A stretch of DNA of 64,000 nt from DASXQK01 sp963724385 (GCA_963724385.1 CAVRUJ010000001.1:806001-870000); one strand, 5' to 3'. Positions 18,389-28,182 are shown, counted from the stretch's first letter. Numbers and translations: made by a program. The notes: generated by a model from the letters alone, not told the origin.

Positions 18389-19786
18389 GTTGGTGTGGAC
18401 GGCCCCGACGGCATCGAGTGTGCCAGATTGAGGTCGTGCAGATCTCAAACCAGGGGACCGTCCATGGAACAGGTTAGCCGAATTGAAATGGATACGTCGA
18501 AGCACATCTTCCAGCTTCACGGGGTGAACGCGGCCGAGGCGCCGGTGGTGCGCAAGAAGCTGCGCCGCAAGGAGATGGTGGCATACTTTGAGAAGCTCGC
18601 ACCGACGGTGGTCGCGATCGAAGCCTGCGGTGCCTCCCACCATTGGGCACGCCTGCTCCAATCGTTGGGACACTCGGTGAAGCTAATTCCGCCTCAGCTA
18701 GTCAAGCCTTATGTCAAACGCAACAAGAATGATGCGGCAGACGCTGAAGCCCTCTGCGAGGCAATGAGCCGACCGACGATGCGCTTCGTGCCGGTGAAGA
18801 CTGCCGAGCAACAAGCGGCTTTGATGCTGGTAGGCGTACGGGACCGGCTGATCCGCAATCGCACGCGGCTCGCCAACGCCATCCGCGGCTATGCAGCCGA
18901 GTTCGGCCTGACGGCCGCCAAGGGAATGGCCCATCTAGTTTTACTGCTCCAGCGCATCCGAGCCGATGAGAGCCTGCCTGTCTTGGCTCGAGAGTTGTTC
19001 GCCATCCAGTCCCAGGAATATGGGCGGCTGCAAGCGCAAATCGACGAGGTCGACGCCAAGCTAGCGTCCTGGCATCGGGCCGATGAATGCAGCCGACGTC
19101 TCGCCAAGATCCCCGGTGTCGGCCCAATCGGCGCCGTGCTCCTGACGATGAAGACCCCGGAGCCTGGGCTATTCCGATCGGGGCGCCAGTTCGCGGCCTG
19201 GATCGGCTTGACACCGAAGGATCATTCGACTGCAGGCAAAGTCCGGCTCGGCGTTATCACGCGAGCCGGCGACGAGGGATTGCGTAGCGTGTTGGTGGCT
19301 GGAGCAACCGCCGTAATCCAGCACGTTCGACGCGGCGGTAGAGCGTCGACCTGGCTTGTCGAGCTTCTCAAGCGCAAGCCGCCGAAGCTGGCCGCTGTGG
19401 CGCTGGCCAACAAGATGGCACGCATCGCCTGGAGGTTAATGCTTACTGGTGAAATTTACTCAGCGAAATCTGAATCCGCCGCCATGGCGGGCGTAGTCTA
19501 GAGATCGGCCGGACACGGGGAGCGGCTCTGCCGCAAACGTGCCGAACTGATGCCGTAACTTGCAAGATAGTGAGCAGATGGCGTGATCAATCGATCTACG
19601 ACACGGAACACTCCGCTGCCCCCATGGCCCTTCGTGAGGCCGCAAGGTTGTTCGGAGCTCCTGTCGCGGAAACCATCTTGGCCAGCGCTCATGTGCGAGC
19701 GCACGATCAGGCCGGACATATGGACGCAAGCGATCTGATCAAATCACCGCAAACATCTTGCAGGAAGGGGGCCGTCCACATATGGG
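18389..19786 (+). mobile_element. IS110-family element, IS1111 type (ends approximate)
   Basis: A complete transposase gene is bracketed by a short inverted repeat: GTGGACGGCCCC at 18395-18406 and its reverse complement at 19768-19779, slightly inside the presumed ends. Subterminal inverted repeats of about 12 bases are a mark of the IS1111 group. A 266-base non-coding stretch follows the gene before the right repeat, where this group is expected to encode its guide (bridge) RNA. No target duplication is expected or seen, so the exact ends are uncertain by several bases. Confidence 0.75.
18464..19501 (+). CDS. IS110-family (IS1111 group) transposase
   Basis: 345 residues. The N-terminal RuvC-like DEDD domain shows MDTSKHIFQLHG (first Asp), VAIEACGASHHWA (Glu) and KNDAADAEAL (Asp pair). 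The C-terminal Transposase_20 domain contains LAKIPGVGPIGAVLL and RQFAAWIGLTPKDHSTAGK with the presumed catalytic serine. No frameshift or missing residue is visible, so the element may still be active. The ATG used has GGGGACC upstream; an in-frame ATG at 18395 lies inside the left terminal repeat and is less likely. Confidence 0.93.
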   Translation: MEQVSRIEMDTSKHIFQLHGVNAAEAPVVRKKLRRKEMVAYFEKLAPTVVAIEACGASHHWARLLQSLGHSVKLIPPQLVKPYVKRNKNDAADAEALCEAMSRPTMRFVPVKTAEQQAALMLVGVRDRLIRNRTRLANAIRGYAAEFGLTAAKGMAHLVLLLQRIRADESLPVLARELFAIQSQEYGRLQAQIDEVDAKLASWHRADECSRRLAKIPGVGPIGAVLLTMKTPEPGLFRSGRQFAAWIGLTPKDHSTAGKVRLGVITRAGDEGLRSVLVAGATAVIQHVRRGGRASTWLVELLKRKPPKLAAVALANKMARIAWRLMLTGEIYSAKSESAAMAGVV

Positions 19787-20066
19787 GGCAAGTCCACCAG
19801 GTCGCGGACTCTCTACCTCAGATCAGCCGAGCTACCGGGTAGCAGCGCACCGGGTTGCTGGTCGGGCGAGCGAAAATACTCCTCCGACCCAACTCGACCG
19901 ACCCTGGCTTGCGCGGTGCACACATAGCTTGGGATCCGGGCAAAGCGTTAGGTAACCTCACAAACTTCATTGTGTGGGTCAAACTCAATCCAAGCCATTG
20001 ATCGGGCAGCTCTGGAGAGTACAATTCATACACAGATTGACGGTCCAACCTTGAGGGCATCTGGCG

Positions 20067-20411
20067 ATGGTGATTCGGGGTGCCGAAAGGAATCCGTTTG
20101 CTGACCTGAAGCGCCTGTACGAGCTTCAGGCTGCTGGTCCTGTTGTCGGGTTTTATGACAACCATCCCATCGCGGCAGCCGTCGTCGATCATTGGGGTCG
20201 TCGTTACGTTTATGTTGGTGCTGCACCCCGCCGCCTTGACGGGCGATATGACTGCGAAGCATTGAGCTCCGACGAATGGATCGTCGAGCCTGGGCTCGTC
20301 TATAGCAGCGACCTCGAACATTGCGGCGATACTTCACCGGCAGCGCCACATCGTCCCCTAAACTACGCCCTGCAGGAACTGAGAGAAGTCCTACTTCGAT
20401 GGCTTCATTGA
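20067..20411 (+). CDS. Uncharacterised small protein, family A member 1
   Basis: 114 residues, no recognised domain. It belongs to a family with three members in this window: it shares GPVVGFY.NHPIAAAVVD, the APRR..G.YD..AL block and IV.PGLVY with the 114-residue protein at 41524-41868 along its entire length, and the core with the 170-residue protein at 22938-23450. The motif spacing suggests a small beta-rich domain of about 70 residues. No signal peptide. Role unknown; its members lie near transporter genes. Confidence 0.6.
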   Translation: MVIRGAERNPFADLKRLYELQAAGPVVGFYDNHPIAAAVVDHWGRRYVYVGAAPRRLDGRYDCEALSSDEWIVEPGLVYSSDLEHCGDTSPAAPHRPLNYALQELREVLLRWLH

Positions 20412-20763
20412 TTGAACCTGTGACCTTCCTCTGGCGCTATTCGCAATGCTGCGCATAAATCACTAGCAGCAGTGCCGCAAATGGTGTCCCCGGGGCTATG
20501 GCTCCGTGTTCTTCGCGGTGGAATCTGAGAGATCGCAGAAGTGAGGGTTTTTATGGTTTATTTATCTAAATATTCAGGAAACCACATCGAATCTTTACAT
20601 TCCGGTCGCTCCCGCTGGTCACACCGCCACCCGTCCCCAGGCGCCACCCGGGAGCGCGGCCAAGGAAGACGGCCTATGCGGCTTGTGCTAGAAGCTGGAC
20701 AGGCCATGATCATGCCAATGCCGATGGATCTGAGGTCTCAATTATCAGTCTCAAACGCGTTGC
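20412..20763. other. Intergenic region before kup
   Basis: No gene supported. An AT-rich patch around 20550-20580 (TATGGTTTATTTATCTAAAT) stands out in the GC-rich background and could hold the kup promoter. No hairpin or repeat strong enough to name. Confidence 0.35.
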
Positions 20764-20835
20764 ATGGATAGCCGGGGCCCGCTCTCTCTAAGATCATCGT
20801 CGGCATTGGCGCCGCAGCGAGGCGAAGCCTCCGGC

Positions 20836-22710
20836 ATGTCGGCGACCGCCGCCAAGCAGCGCGCGCGCGGTCTGATCCTGGCGGCGCTGGGTGTGGTTTA
20901 CGGCGATATCGGCACCTCGCCTCTCTACACTGTTCGCCAATCCCTGCTTGCCTTCGGTGAAGTGAGCGAACGGTCTGTTCTCGGCACCCTGTCGCTGATC
21001 GCTTGGTCGTTGTTCTTGGTGGTCACCGTCAAATACGTCGTCCTGATCATGCGGGCCGATAACCGCGGCGAGGGCGGCCTCCTGGTCCTGACCGCCCTGG
21101 TCTTGCGGACTCTCGATCGATCTTCCCGGCTGCGGCTCACGGTACTGGCGGTCGGGCTCGTAGGCGCCGCCCTCTTCTATGGCGACGGGATCATCACGCC
21201 AGCGATATCGGTCTTGAGCGCCGTCGAGGGTCTTCAGGTGGCGACGCCGCTGTTCCAGCCCTATGTGGTGCCGATTTCGCTTCTGCTCATCATCGCGTTG
21301 TTCAGCGTGCAGCGCCGAGGAACCGCTGCCGTTGGCGGATTGTTCGGCCCGATTATGCTGGTTTGGTTCGCCGTGCTTGGCCTGCTGGGCGCGGTCAATA
21401 TCGCCGCTCATCCGCATATTCTGTTGGCCATCAACCCCATGTGGGGAATCGATCTGCTCTTGGCGGCCCCCTGGCGAGGGTTTTTCTTGCTGGGCGCCGT
21501 TTTCCTGGCCGTGACGGGGACCGAGACCCTCTATGCGGACATGGGTCATTTCGGCCGCGGCCCGCTGCGTACGGCCTGGTTGTATCTCGTTTTCCCGACT
21601 CTTCTCCTCAACTACTTCGGTCAGGGCGCCCTGCTTCTGGGAAATCCCGGCGCCCTCGACAATCCGTTCTATCGCACGGTGCCCACTTGGGGTCTCTATC
21701 CTCTGGTCGCCCTTGCATCGACGGCGACGATCATCGCTTCGCAAGCGGTCATCTCCGGGGCATTCTCGATCACGCGACAGGCGGTCCAGCTTGGCTATCT
21801 GCCGCGCCTCGCCATAAAACACACTTCGGAATCGGAGATTGGCCAAGTTTACGTGCCCCGCATCAATGCGACGTTGCTGGTTGCGGTCATCGTGCTGGTG
21901 CTGATCTTCCGCTCTTCCGACAGCCTAGGCACTGCCTATGGGATCGCCGTGAGCGGCATGATGCTGATCACTACCGCGCTCGCGTTCGTTTACTCCCGCC
22001 GGGCCTGGGGCTGGTCGCTGGCCTTGGCTCTCTGCGTCTTCGTCTTCTTCGGTGTCATCGATGCAACTTTCCTTAGCGCCAATCTGCTGAAAATCGCTGA
22101 GGGCGGCTGGTTTCCCATGAGCGTGGCAGCCGTCATGTTCGCGATCATGTCGACCTGGCGCAAAGGCCGGCAGCATCTGGACGAACGCCACGCAAACGAA
22201 ACCATGCCGCTTCGCGACTTCGTGGCGGGCCTCAAGCCCGACCGTCATAAACGCGTGCCTGGGACCGCCATTTTCCTGTCACGGGACATCGAGCACGTGC
22301 CGCTCGCGCTCTTGCACGCGCTGAAGCATTACAAGGTTCTCCACGAGCGCGTCGTGCTGATGACCGTCGTCACCGAAGATGTTCCGCGGGTGACGGACGA
22401 TGAGCGGCTCGAAATCAAGGATCTCGGCTCAGGTTTCCTCACCATTTGCGTGCGCTACGGCTTCCTCGAGCAACCGAACATCCTTCGCGCGCTCGCTCAG
22501 TGCAGGCTCCAGAAATTGCACTTCAATCTGATGGAAACCTCCTTCGTGATCGGCCGTGAAAGATTGCGAGCGGGCAAGAAGCGCTCGGCGCTTTCCGGAT
22601 GGCGCCGGCGGTTGTTCATCCTGATGTCGAACAATGCGCTGGACGCGACCGAGTTCTTCGGCATCCCGCTCAACCGCGTGGTCGAGCTGGGCGGCCAGGT
22701 CGAAATTTAA
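20836..22710 (+). CDS. kup: Low-affinity potassium transporter Kup
   Basis: 624 residues from the MSATAAK start; an in-frame ATG 72 bases earlier gives a longer, low-complexity leader. KUP/HAK/KT family K+/H+ symporter of the inner membrane. Hallmarks: LGVVYGDIGTSPLYTV at the first helix, GDGIITPAISVLSAVEGL, TGTETLYADMGHFG, and a C-terminal cytosolic domain with AIFLSRDIEHVPLALLHALKH. Roughly 12 membrane segments occupy the first 430 residues. It imports K+ and is often important at low pH, fitting the ion-homeostasis genes around it. Confidence 0.96.
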   Translation: MSATAAKQRARGLILAALGVVYGDIGTSPLYTVRQSLLAFGEVSERSVLGTLSLIAWSLFLVVTVKYVVLIMRADNRGEGGLLVLTALVLRTLDRSSRLRLTVLAVGLVGAALFYGDGIITPAISVLSAVEGLQVATPLFQPYVVPISLLLIIALFSVQRRGTAAVGGLFGPIMLVWFAVLGLLGAVNIAAHPHILLAINPMWGIDLLLAAPWRGFFLLGAVFLAVTGTETLYADMGHFGRGPLRTAWLYLVFPTLLLNYFGQGALLLGNPGALDNPFYRTVPTWGLYPLVALASTATIIASQAVISGAFSITRQAVQLGYLPRLAIKHTSESEIGQVYVPRINATLLVAVIVLVLIFRSSDSLGTAYGIAVSGMMLITTALAFVYSRRAWGWSLALALCVFVFFGVIDATFLSANLLKIAEGGWFPMSVAAVMFAIMSTWRKGRQHLDERHANETMPLRDFVAGLKPDRHKRVPGTAIFLSRDIEHVPLALLHALKHYKVLHERVVLMTVVTEDVPRVTDDERLEIKDLGSGFLTICVRYGFLEQPNILRALAQCRLQKLHFNLMETSFVIGRERLRAGKKRSALSGWRRRLFILMSNNALDATEFFGIPLNRVVELGGQVEI

Positions 22711-22748
22711 GGCGGAAGCCAGGCGAGCGAGCCGAAGGGGTGCATTGT

Positions 22749-22931
22749 CTAGGCGCCACCGAACAGTGCGAACAGCAGTTTGATAACGAGCGCAATCGCA
22801 AGAAACCCGATGACGTACTCGCCGATTTCCCACAGGACCTCGAAGACTTCGTCCTCATGCTCACTTTGCGAAGCAGGAGTGAAGTCGCTCCGCTGGTCCC
22901 GCGATGTTTGGCCCCTATGAACCATCCACAT
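22749..22931 (-). CDS. Small single-span membrane protein
   Basis: 60 residues: a charged N-terminal half with HEDEVFEVLWEIGEY, followed by one membrane helix (VIGFLAIALVIKLLFALF). It begins six bases after the stop of the family A member 3 gene on the same strand, and that protein ends in a similar helix (VVALLSVALVAQLLFNVL). The two probably form an operon of related membrane peptides. The start has no clear ribosome site, so translation may depend on coupling. Confidence 0.5.
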   Translation of the reverse strand: MWMVHRGQTSRDQRSDFTPASQSEHEDEVFEVLWEIGEYVIGFLAIALVIKLLFALFGGA

Positions 22932-22937
22932 CGATGT

Positions 22938-23450
22938 TCAATAGACGTGCAGTACGTTGAATAGCAGCTGAGCTACCAATGCGACGCTCAGCAGTGCAAC
23001 GACGCTAGCTGCTATTTCACGCGCGACTCGTCTACCCTGATTAGATAGCAAGGGCTCCGGAGCCTTCCTCTCGCTTTGCTCATCACGAAGCTCAATGACA
23101 CCTGCCGGTGCGACCTTGTGTTCGTCGGGCAGCTCTAAATGTGCGACATTCGGTTCCGCTTCGAGTCTGGAATCATTAGGACACGGCGCCCTTCTGAGCC
23201 GGCGCTCGCTTGTAACTATTTGATAAAGTAAGCCAGGCTTTACAATGAACTGTCCCTTGCGTAGGGCAGCCAAGTCGTATTGGCCATTGCTGCGGCGCGG
23301 TGCGACGCCGATGAATGTGAAACGCCGCCCAAAGTAGTCCACGACCGACTCGCTTATGGGGCGATCAGCGTAGACGCCAACAGTCGGTCCCTCTGGGCGC
23401 GGCCGAACGACCAAATAACATTCCCTTGTCCGGCAATCGAACCTGGACAT
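22938..23450 (-). CDS. Family A member 3, with C-terminal membrane anchor
   Basis: 170 residues from the ATG preceded by GGGGAG; the frame is open slightly further upstream. Residues of about 20-80 carry the family A core (GPTVGVYADRPI, VVDYFGRRF, APRRSNGQYDLAAL, IVKPGLLY). A polar linker of about 60 residues follows, and then a single C-terminal membrane helix, absent from the two 114-residue relatives. This suggests the conserved domain faces the cytoplasm while tethered to the membrane. Function unknown. Confidence 0.58.
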   Translation of the reverse strand: MSRFDCRTRECYLVVRPRPEGPTVGVYADRPISESVVDYFGRRFTFIGVAPRRSNGQYDLAALRKGQFIVKPGLLYQIVTSERRLRRAPCPNDSRLEAEPNVAHLELPDEHKVAPAGVIELRDEQSERKAPEPLLSNQGRRVAREIAASVVALLSVALVAQLLFNVLHVY

Positions 23451-23468
23451 CTCGCACACTCCCCGCAC

Positions 23469-23799
23469 GGTCCAGTCGGTCTTCGAACCAGGATATAGGC
23501 TGACCTACTGCGCCTAAACGATCCATGAGGCCGCGGAGCAAATAGTATTAAAGCGGCATATAAGGGGTGTGGACTCCTTACAATTCTCGTTCGGTCGAGT
23601 GGCATCAAATAAGCGCCATTGCCAAAGAAAAGTCCCGCCGAGAGCGAGGTTGATGCGAGATATTTCTCACATGCGCCGTCGGGTTGGGCCCCAGATCGAA
23701 ATCAGATAAGTGAACGGCGAACAGAAGCCGCCATTGGGCAAGAGAGGCGCGTACCGGCCTCCAGTCACGGAACCGCACTAGCGCCTACGCCCGTGTGGG
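23469..23799. other. Gap without a supported gene
   Basis: Short open frames occur on both strands, but none has a ribosome site or protein-like composition. Nothing else recognised. Confidence 0.35.
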
Positions 23800-23913
23800 C
23801 TAGCGGCTTGCCTTCCTACGGTTTGGCCGACGCTCGTTGAGTCTGGACCCCAGATAGCCGATAGCGAGATAAATCAGGAAAAGCGCCACCACACCCAGGA
23901 TGATGCCGATCAT
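23800..23913 (-). CDS. 37-residue membrane peptide
   Basis: ATG at 23913-23911, preceded by GGAGGAG nine bases upstream. The peptide has one hydrophobic helix (MIGIILGVVALFLIYLAI), then GYLGSRLNERRPNRRK, a strongly basic tail that would stay in the cytoplasm. Size and layout resemble small KdpF-like or transporter-associated peptides, but there is no specific match. The good ribosome site and clean topology are the reasons for calling it. Confidence 0.55.
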   Translation of the reverse strand: MIGIILGVVALFLIYLAIGYLGSRLNERRPNRRKASR

Positions 23914-24283
23914 ATGTTAGGCTCCTCCAGGTATCTTACGACGTAGCGCGGTTTGTCGGCGGTGTCCGCGATCGGATATCGGCTTGCCGCAGTGCGAAGG
24001 GCAGGAAGGCACGGCCTATGGAAGTCCCAGAGTATGTGGCACTATAGGATAAACGGATGGCGAGAAAGCCCGAGGTTCTCAAGAAGGCGATCCGACCCGA
24101 CCGCTTGGATGCAGATAGCGCGCGGGTCGGCGATATCGCGTCCCCATCCCAGCACTGGATTCTGACGGGTCAACGCAGAAGGTGTAACAGAGTGCGGGCG
24201 CTTGATCCGTGGGTTCGCCGCTAAGGTCAATCGCGGGGCGGGCGGGCCCTCATAACTCATCGAATTTTCCAGGCGATCACGTC
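23914..24283. other. Gap without a supported gene
   Basis: Divergent intergenic region between the 37-residue peptide and the permease. It should hold promoters for both, but no convincing -35/-10 pair or hairpin is visible. Confidence 0.35.
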
Positions 24284-25627
24284 ATGGCTTCCGAATTCCA
24301 CATCATTGTCGCCTTGGGCACCTTCTGCGCCGTGATTCTGCTGATAGCACTCGACTTAGTACATATGACGGTGGCGGCCCTGCTCGGAGTAACGGTCCTC
24401 GCGCTGACGGGGATCCTCTCCGGGACCGTGGCTCTACGTGCCTGGGAGGCGGGTCGCAGTACCGTGGCCCTCCTCTTTGGCGGAATGATCGTCGCCCGTG
24501 TTCTGGCGCCGACCGGAGTCTTCGACTTCATCGGGGGACGGTTCTTGCGCTACGCCGGTGGCAGCGGCAAGCGCGTTCTCCTGGGCATTATTTGTCTTGT
24601 CGCGCCCATATGCGCCTTCTTGCCCAACGCAACCGTGATACTGCTTCTCGCCCCTGTGCTGATCCGGGTTGCCCGCGCGCTGGATATCGACTTCGTCCCA
24701 CTTCTGATTCTGGCTGCGGTGACGAGCAATGCCGCTGGGTTGCTGACCCTCGTTGGCGACCCCGCGACCTTCATCGTTGGCAGCTCAATTCATCTAAGCT
24801 TTACAGGCTATCTCCAGCACGTCAGCCTCGGCGGGGCTTTATCCGTCATCGTCATTGTCCCGTTTCTGCCTTGGCTCTTCGCCGAGATCTGGCAGACGCG
24901 CCGCCCGCTTCCGCCTGATTTGCCCGACGCGGTGATAGAGCGCCCAGCCTTCGCGATTGCGGCGCTCACCGTCCTTGCCATCATGATCTTTCTCTTTGCG
25001 CTCGGGGATATCTCGCTCGGCCTGGACCCGCCGAAAGTCGCGATTCTCGGTGCTGCCCTGGCGCTTCTGGCTGTCTACTGGTGGGAGGTCGAGCCCATCG
25101 CCAACGTGATACGCGATATCGATTGGAAGACGCTGATATTCATTCTCTCGATGTTCCTGATCGTGGAGGGCCTGATCTCGACCGGCATGATGAATAGCCT
25201 GGCGCAGGATTTGGCCAACAGATTCGACGGTGATTTGCCCGCCGCCGCATTGTTGCTGCTCTTCGGCGTCGGCGCGCTGTCTGCCGTGTTGGAGAATATC
25301 CCCGTCGTGATCGTGATGGTGGCGGTCGTCCAAGGATACATGATGCTGATTGGCGCTGCACCGGAAGGGACTGCCGCGCAGCCATACTTGCACCCATGGC
25401 CGGCCTCCAGTTTGCCGATCTTCGTGGCCATGATGTTCGGCGCGACCTTGGGGGGCAATAGCACCGTCATTGGCGCTGCGGCCAACGTGGTAGCGTCAGG
25501 AGTAGCCGACGAGAATGGTCGCGAACTAAACTTCTTCCACTTCGCGCGATATGGCGTGCCCATTGCGCTCGCACAGCTGGCAGTGGGAAGTGTCTACACT
25601 GTCGCCCTATATCTGCTTTTGAAGTGA
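24284..25627 (+). CDS. Ion-transporter superfamily permease (ArsB/NhaD/SLC13-like)
   Basis: 447 residues from MASEFHIIVALG; an upstream in-frame start would add 25 unlikely residues. About 11-12 membrane segments in two repeated halves. Family-typical segments: AFLPNATVILLLAPV, AAVTSNAAGLLTLVGDPATFIVGS (the half-membrane loop with GDP and nearby Asn), and in the second half NIPVVIVMVAVV and GATLGGNSTVIGAAANVVAS. Known relatives transport Na+/H+, arsenite, citrate or sulfate; the substrate cannot be read here. No ars genes are nearby, so sodium/proton or anion transport is as likely as arsenite. Confidence 0.85.
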   Translation: MASEFHIIVALGTFCAVILLIALDLVHMTVAALLGVTVLALTGILSGTVALRAWEAGRSTVALLFGGMIVARVLAPTGVFDFIGGRFLRYAGGSGKRVLLGIICLVAPICAFLPNATVILLLAPVLIRVARALDIDFVPLLILAAVTSNAAGLLTLVGDPATFIVGSSIHLSFTGYLQHVSLGGALSVIVIVPFLPWLFAEIWQTRRPLPPDLPDAVIERPAFAIAALTVLAIMIFLFALGDISLGLDPPKVAILGAALALLAVYWWEVEPIANVIRDIDWKTLIFILSMFLIVEGLISTGMMNSLAQDLANRFDGDLPAAALLLLFGVGALSAVLENIPVVIVMVAVVQGYMMLIGAAPEGTAAQPYLHPWPASSLPIFVAMMFGATLGGNSTVIGAAANVVASGVADENGRELNFFHFARYGVPIALAQLAVGSVYTVALYLLLK

Positions 25628-25734
25628 GTGGATCGCTTCATCGTCAACCGCTCAATCTTGAGCTAACTCGGCGGCATGTGGCCTGACCGATTTTCTGTAC
25701 CAGGGAGATTGAGAGACTATTGCATGACGGCCGT

Positions 25735-26433
25735 CTAATCCGGCGCGCGCAGGCGATAGCCGACGCCGGTTTCGGTGAGGATGTGCCATGGGCGCTCAGG
25801 CTCATCTTCGATTTTTTGGCGTAGAGAACGGACATAGATGCGCAGATATTGCACATCCGTTTCCCTGCCCCAGACTTCGCGCATGATGAACTTGTGGGTT
25901 AGCACCTTCCCCGCATGGGTCACCAGCAGGCGCAAGATTTCGTATTCTCGGGGCGAAAGCCGCGTTTCGCGGGCATCCACAATTACGGTCCGGCGTACCA
26001 GGTCAACGGCAAGACGACCCAGGCGGAAAATCGGCCGCTCTCCCTGCTGCTGCAGCTGATGGCGCAACGCGGCGCGCACCCGGGCGTGCAGCTCATCTAC
26101 ACCGAAAGGCTTGGTTAGATAGTCATCGGCGCCAAGGTCAAGAGCCTCGACCTTTCCGCGTTCATCGGTCCGACTTGAGAGGATGATGATTGGCAGCGCA
26201 GATCCGTCATTGCGCAGGCTGCGGATCACTTGGAAGCCATCGACTTCGGGCAATCCAAGATCGAGAATCAGCACGTCCGTCGGATTGCGCCTGATAGAGT
26301 CGAGGGCGGACTGCCCGTCATCGGCTTCGTCCACTAGATAACCGTGGGCGGTGAGACTGGTGCGCAGGAACCGGCGGATCGCCGGCTCGTCGTCAACCAC
26401 CAGCACCTTAAGCGGCGCGGTCGCGGTTCTCAT
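25735..26433 (-). CDS. kdpE: KdpE-like response regulator
   Basis: 232 residues, OmpR/PhoB type. The receiver domain shows VLVVDDEPAIRRFLRTSL, the phosphoacceptor in VLILDLGLPEVDGF, and DYLTKPFGVDEL. The C-terminal winged helix contains LSPREYEILRLLVTHAGKVLTH and VYVRSLRQKIE-like sequence. Its ATG overlaps the sensor kinase stop by four bases, so the pair is one operon with the kinase first. In most bacteria KdpE activates kdpFABC, which is absent from this window. Confidence 0.92.
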   Translation of the reverse strand: MRTATAPLKVLVVDDEPAIRRFLRTSLTAHGYLVDEADDGQSALDSIRRNPTDVLILDLGLPEVDGFQVIRSLRNDGSALPIIILSSRTDERGKVEALDLGADDYLTKPFGVDELHARVRAALRHQLQQQGERPIFRLGRLAVDLVRRTVIVDARETRLSPREYEILRLLVTHAGKVLTHKFIMREVWGRETDVQYLRIYVRSLRQKIEDEPERPWHILTETGVGYRLRAPD

Positions 26434-28160
26434 CTCAAGGCCTCTGCCGGCGGTCTATCCGCCATGGCGGCAGCTTGGGTCGGCACGGGCAGGACAAGAG
26501 AGAACATTGCGCCCCGCCGGTCCAGGCGGTTGCCAGCAGTGATGCTTCCGCCCATGGCTTCGACAAATCCCCGGCAGATGGCGAGGCCAAGCCCGGTTCC
26601 CGCCCGGCGCCGGTCAGTGGCATGAACGCGGTAGAACTTGTCGAAGATGCGATCCAGGTCGACCACGGGAATACCCTCGCCTTCATCCAATATCTCGAGG
26701 CGGACAACAGCGCCTTCTCGCCGCGCCTGAAGCGTTACGACGGAGCCAGCGGGCGCGTATTTGGCTGCGTTGTCCAGGAGATTGAACAGCACCTGCTCGA
26801 ACAGGACTGGGTCCAGGTTCAGCATGGGAAGATCCGGATCAAGTCCGATTTCGACACGATGTCCAGCCAGGATCTTGGCGCTGCGTTCTAGCGCGCTGCC
26901 AACTAGCTCGGAGAGATCGACCAGACTCATGCGGGGCGCTATTGCGCCCGATTCAAGCCGAGTCATGTCTAGCAGGTTGCCGATAAACCGGTTCAGCCGC
27001 TCCGCTTCTTCCTGGATCGTGTGGACCATGTCACGCCGCGATGTAGCGTCCAGCTCCTCATTGTTCCCGGTGAGACTGGTGGCCGCGCCAAGGATAGAAG
27101 CCAGCGGCGTCCGAAGATCGTGGGAGATCGATGTCAGCATGGCGGAGCGCAGGCGGTCGGTTTCCGCCGCCAGTTTCGTACGCTCTGCAGTTTGAGCCAA
27201 GTTGGCTCGCTCGATGGCGAGCGCACCTTGATCGATCAGGGTCTCGATGAGGCGCTCTTGCTCTGCCGTAAGTCCCGGCACGAATGCGTCCGCCGCGATG
27301 CCGACAACGCCGACAACATCCCGGCTGGTGCCCATGGGCAGATACAACCAGCTTGCCTCGGTCAGTGTCTTGGATCCACGGCCAGCGCGAAGGTTCCTCT
27401 GCCGGACAATCTCGGCGACGGAAAGATCCAGCCCGTCCAGTCGTGGCGTGCCGGGGTGGCATGCGCGCACGGTAAGCCGACCATCCACTGGCAGCATCAG
27501 GGCGACAGGTCGCGCCAGCACCGACGCAGCCTGAACCGCAATCGCTTGGGAGAGCTCATCAAGACCACCAGCCTCGGTCACCTTTTGGCTGAACAGGTAG
27601 AGTGCCTCCATGGTTTGGGCGCGCCGTCTCGCTTCGATGGCCTGGTTGCGTGCCCAGGAGGCTAGATTGCTGACGATCACAGCGACGACGACGAAGAAAA
27701 ACAGGGCCACAGCATTTTCGGGGTCGGTCACCGTCAAAATTCCCACCGGCGGCAGGAAGAAAAAGTTATAGGCGACGACACTCAGCAGGCACCCGAATAG
27801 AGCAGGGCGCAGGCCACATGTCACCGCACTGGCGAGCACGGCAGTCAGGAACACGAGGCTGACGTTCAGGCTGGCAACAAAATGTTGCAGTAGCAGCCCT
27901 ACCCCAAGCGCCACCGCTACTAGGACGAAGGTCGCGCCATAGGCCCACCAGCCCAAATCTTTGCTCGCCGGCAGAGATTCACGCACTGCGGAGTCCATTC
28001 CAGGAACCCACCTTGCTGCTGCCCGGATCCATGCGCCCGTCTGGGGTGCCAGGCTTCGCTTTAGAGATACTTCGGTATGATAGGCCTCATCCATGCCGGG
28101 GCTTGCGTTCTTGAATGGCGCCACCGCGTTCACAATAGCTCCTAGTCCCAGCCTCTGCAC
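26430..28160 (-). CDS. kdpD: KdpD-like sensor histidine kinase lacking the N-terminal KdpD/Usp domains
   Basis: 576 residues from a GTG; an ATG at 28094 is an alternative. Order: short N-terminal part, four membrane segments in the DUF4118 region (about 70-165, with FFLPPVGILTV), a GAF-like domain (about 185-330), HisKA with ISHDLRTPLASILG, and HATPase_c with NLLDNAAKYAP, DEGEGIP and GTGLGLAI. Full KdpD is near 900 residues, with a Walker-type KdpD domain and a Usp domain in front; both are missing here. Either this is a natural short variant or the 5' part was lost. Upstream are TATAT-rich repeats. Confidence 0.9.
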   Translation of the reverse strand: MQRLGLGAIVNAVAPFKNASPGMDEAYHTEVSLKRSLAPQTGAWIRAAARWVPGMDSAVRESLPASKDLGWWAYGATFVLVAVALGVGLLLQHFVASLNVSLVFLTAVLASAVTCGLRPALFGCLLSVVAYNFFFLPPVGILTVTDPENAVALFFFVVVAVIVSNLASWARNQAIEARRRAQTMEALYLFSQKVTEAGGLDELSQAIAVQAASVLARPVALMLPVDGRLTVRACHPGTPRLDGLDLSVAEIVRQRNLRAGRGSKTLTEASWLYLPMGTSRDVVGVVGIAADAFVPGLTAEQERLIETLIDQGALAIERANLAQTAERTKLAAETDRLRSAMLTSISHDLRTPLASILGAATSLTGNNEELDATSRRDMVHTIQEEAERLNRFIGNLLDMTRLESGAIAPRMSLVDLSELVGSALERSAKILAGHRVEIGLDPDLPMLNLDPVLFEQVLFNLLDNAAKYAPAGSVVTLQARREGAVVRLEILDEGEGIPVVDLDRIFDKFYRVHATDRRRAGTGLGLAICRGFVEAMGGSITAGNRLDRRGAMFSLVLPVPTQAAAMADRPPAEALR

Positions 28161-28182
28161 CCACGTCTGATAACAGTCTCGT

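Noticed and set aside
20671..20690. CCTATGCGGC, a 10-base match to the 3' end of tRNA-Lys, as the right attachment site of the island
   Set aside because: Only 10 bases match and the neighbouring genes do not look like an island edge; chance cannot be excluded.
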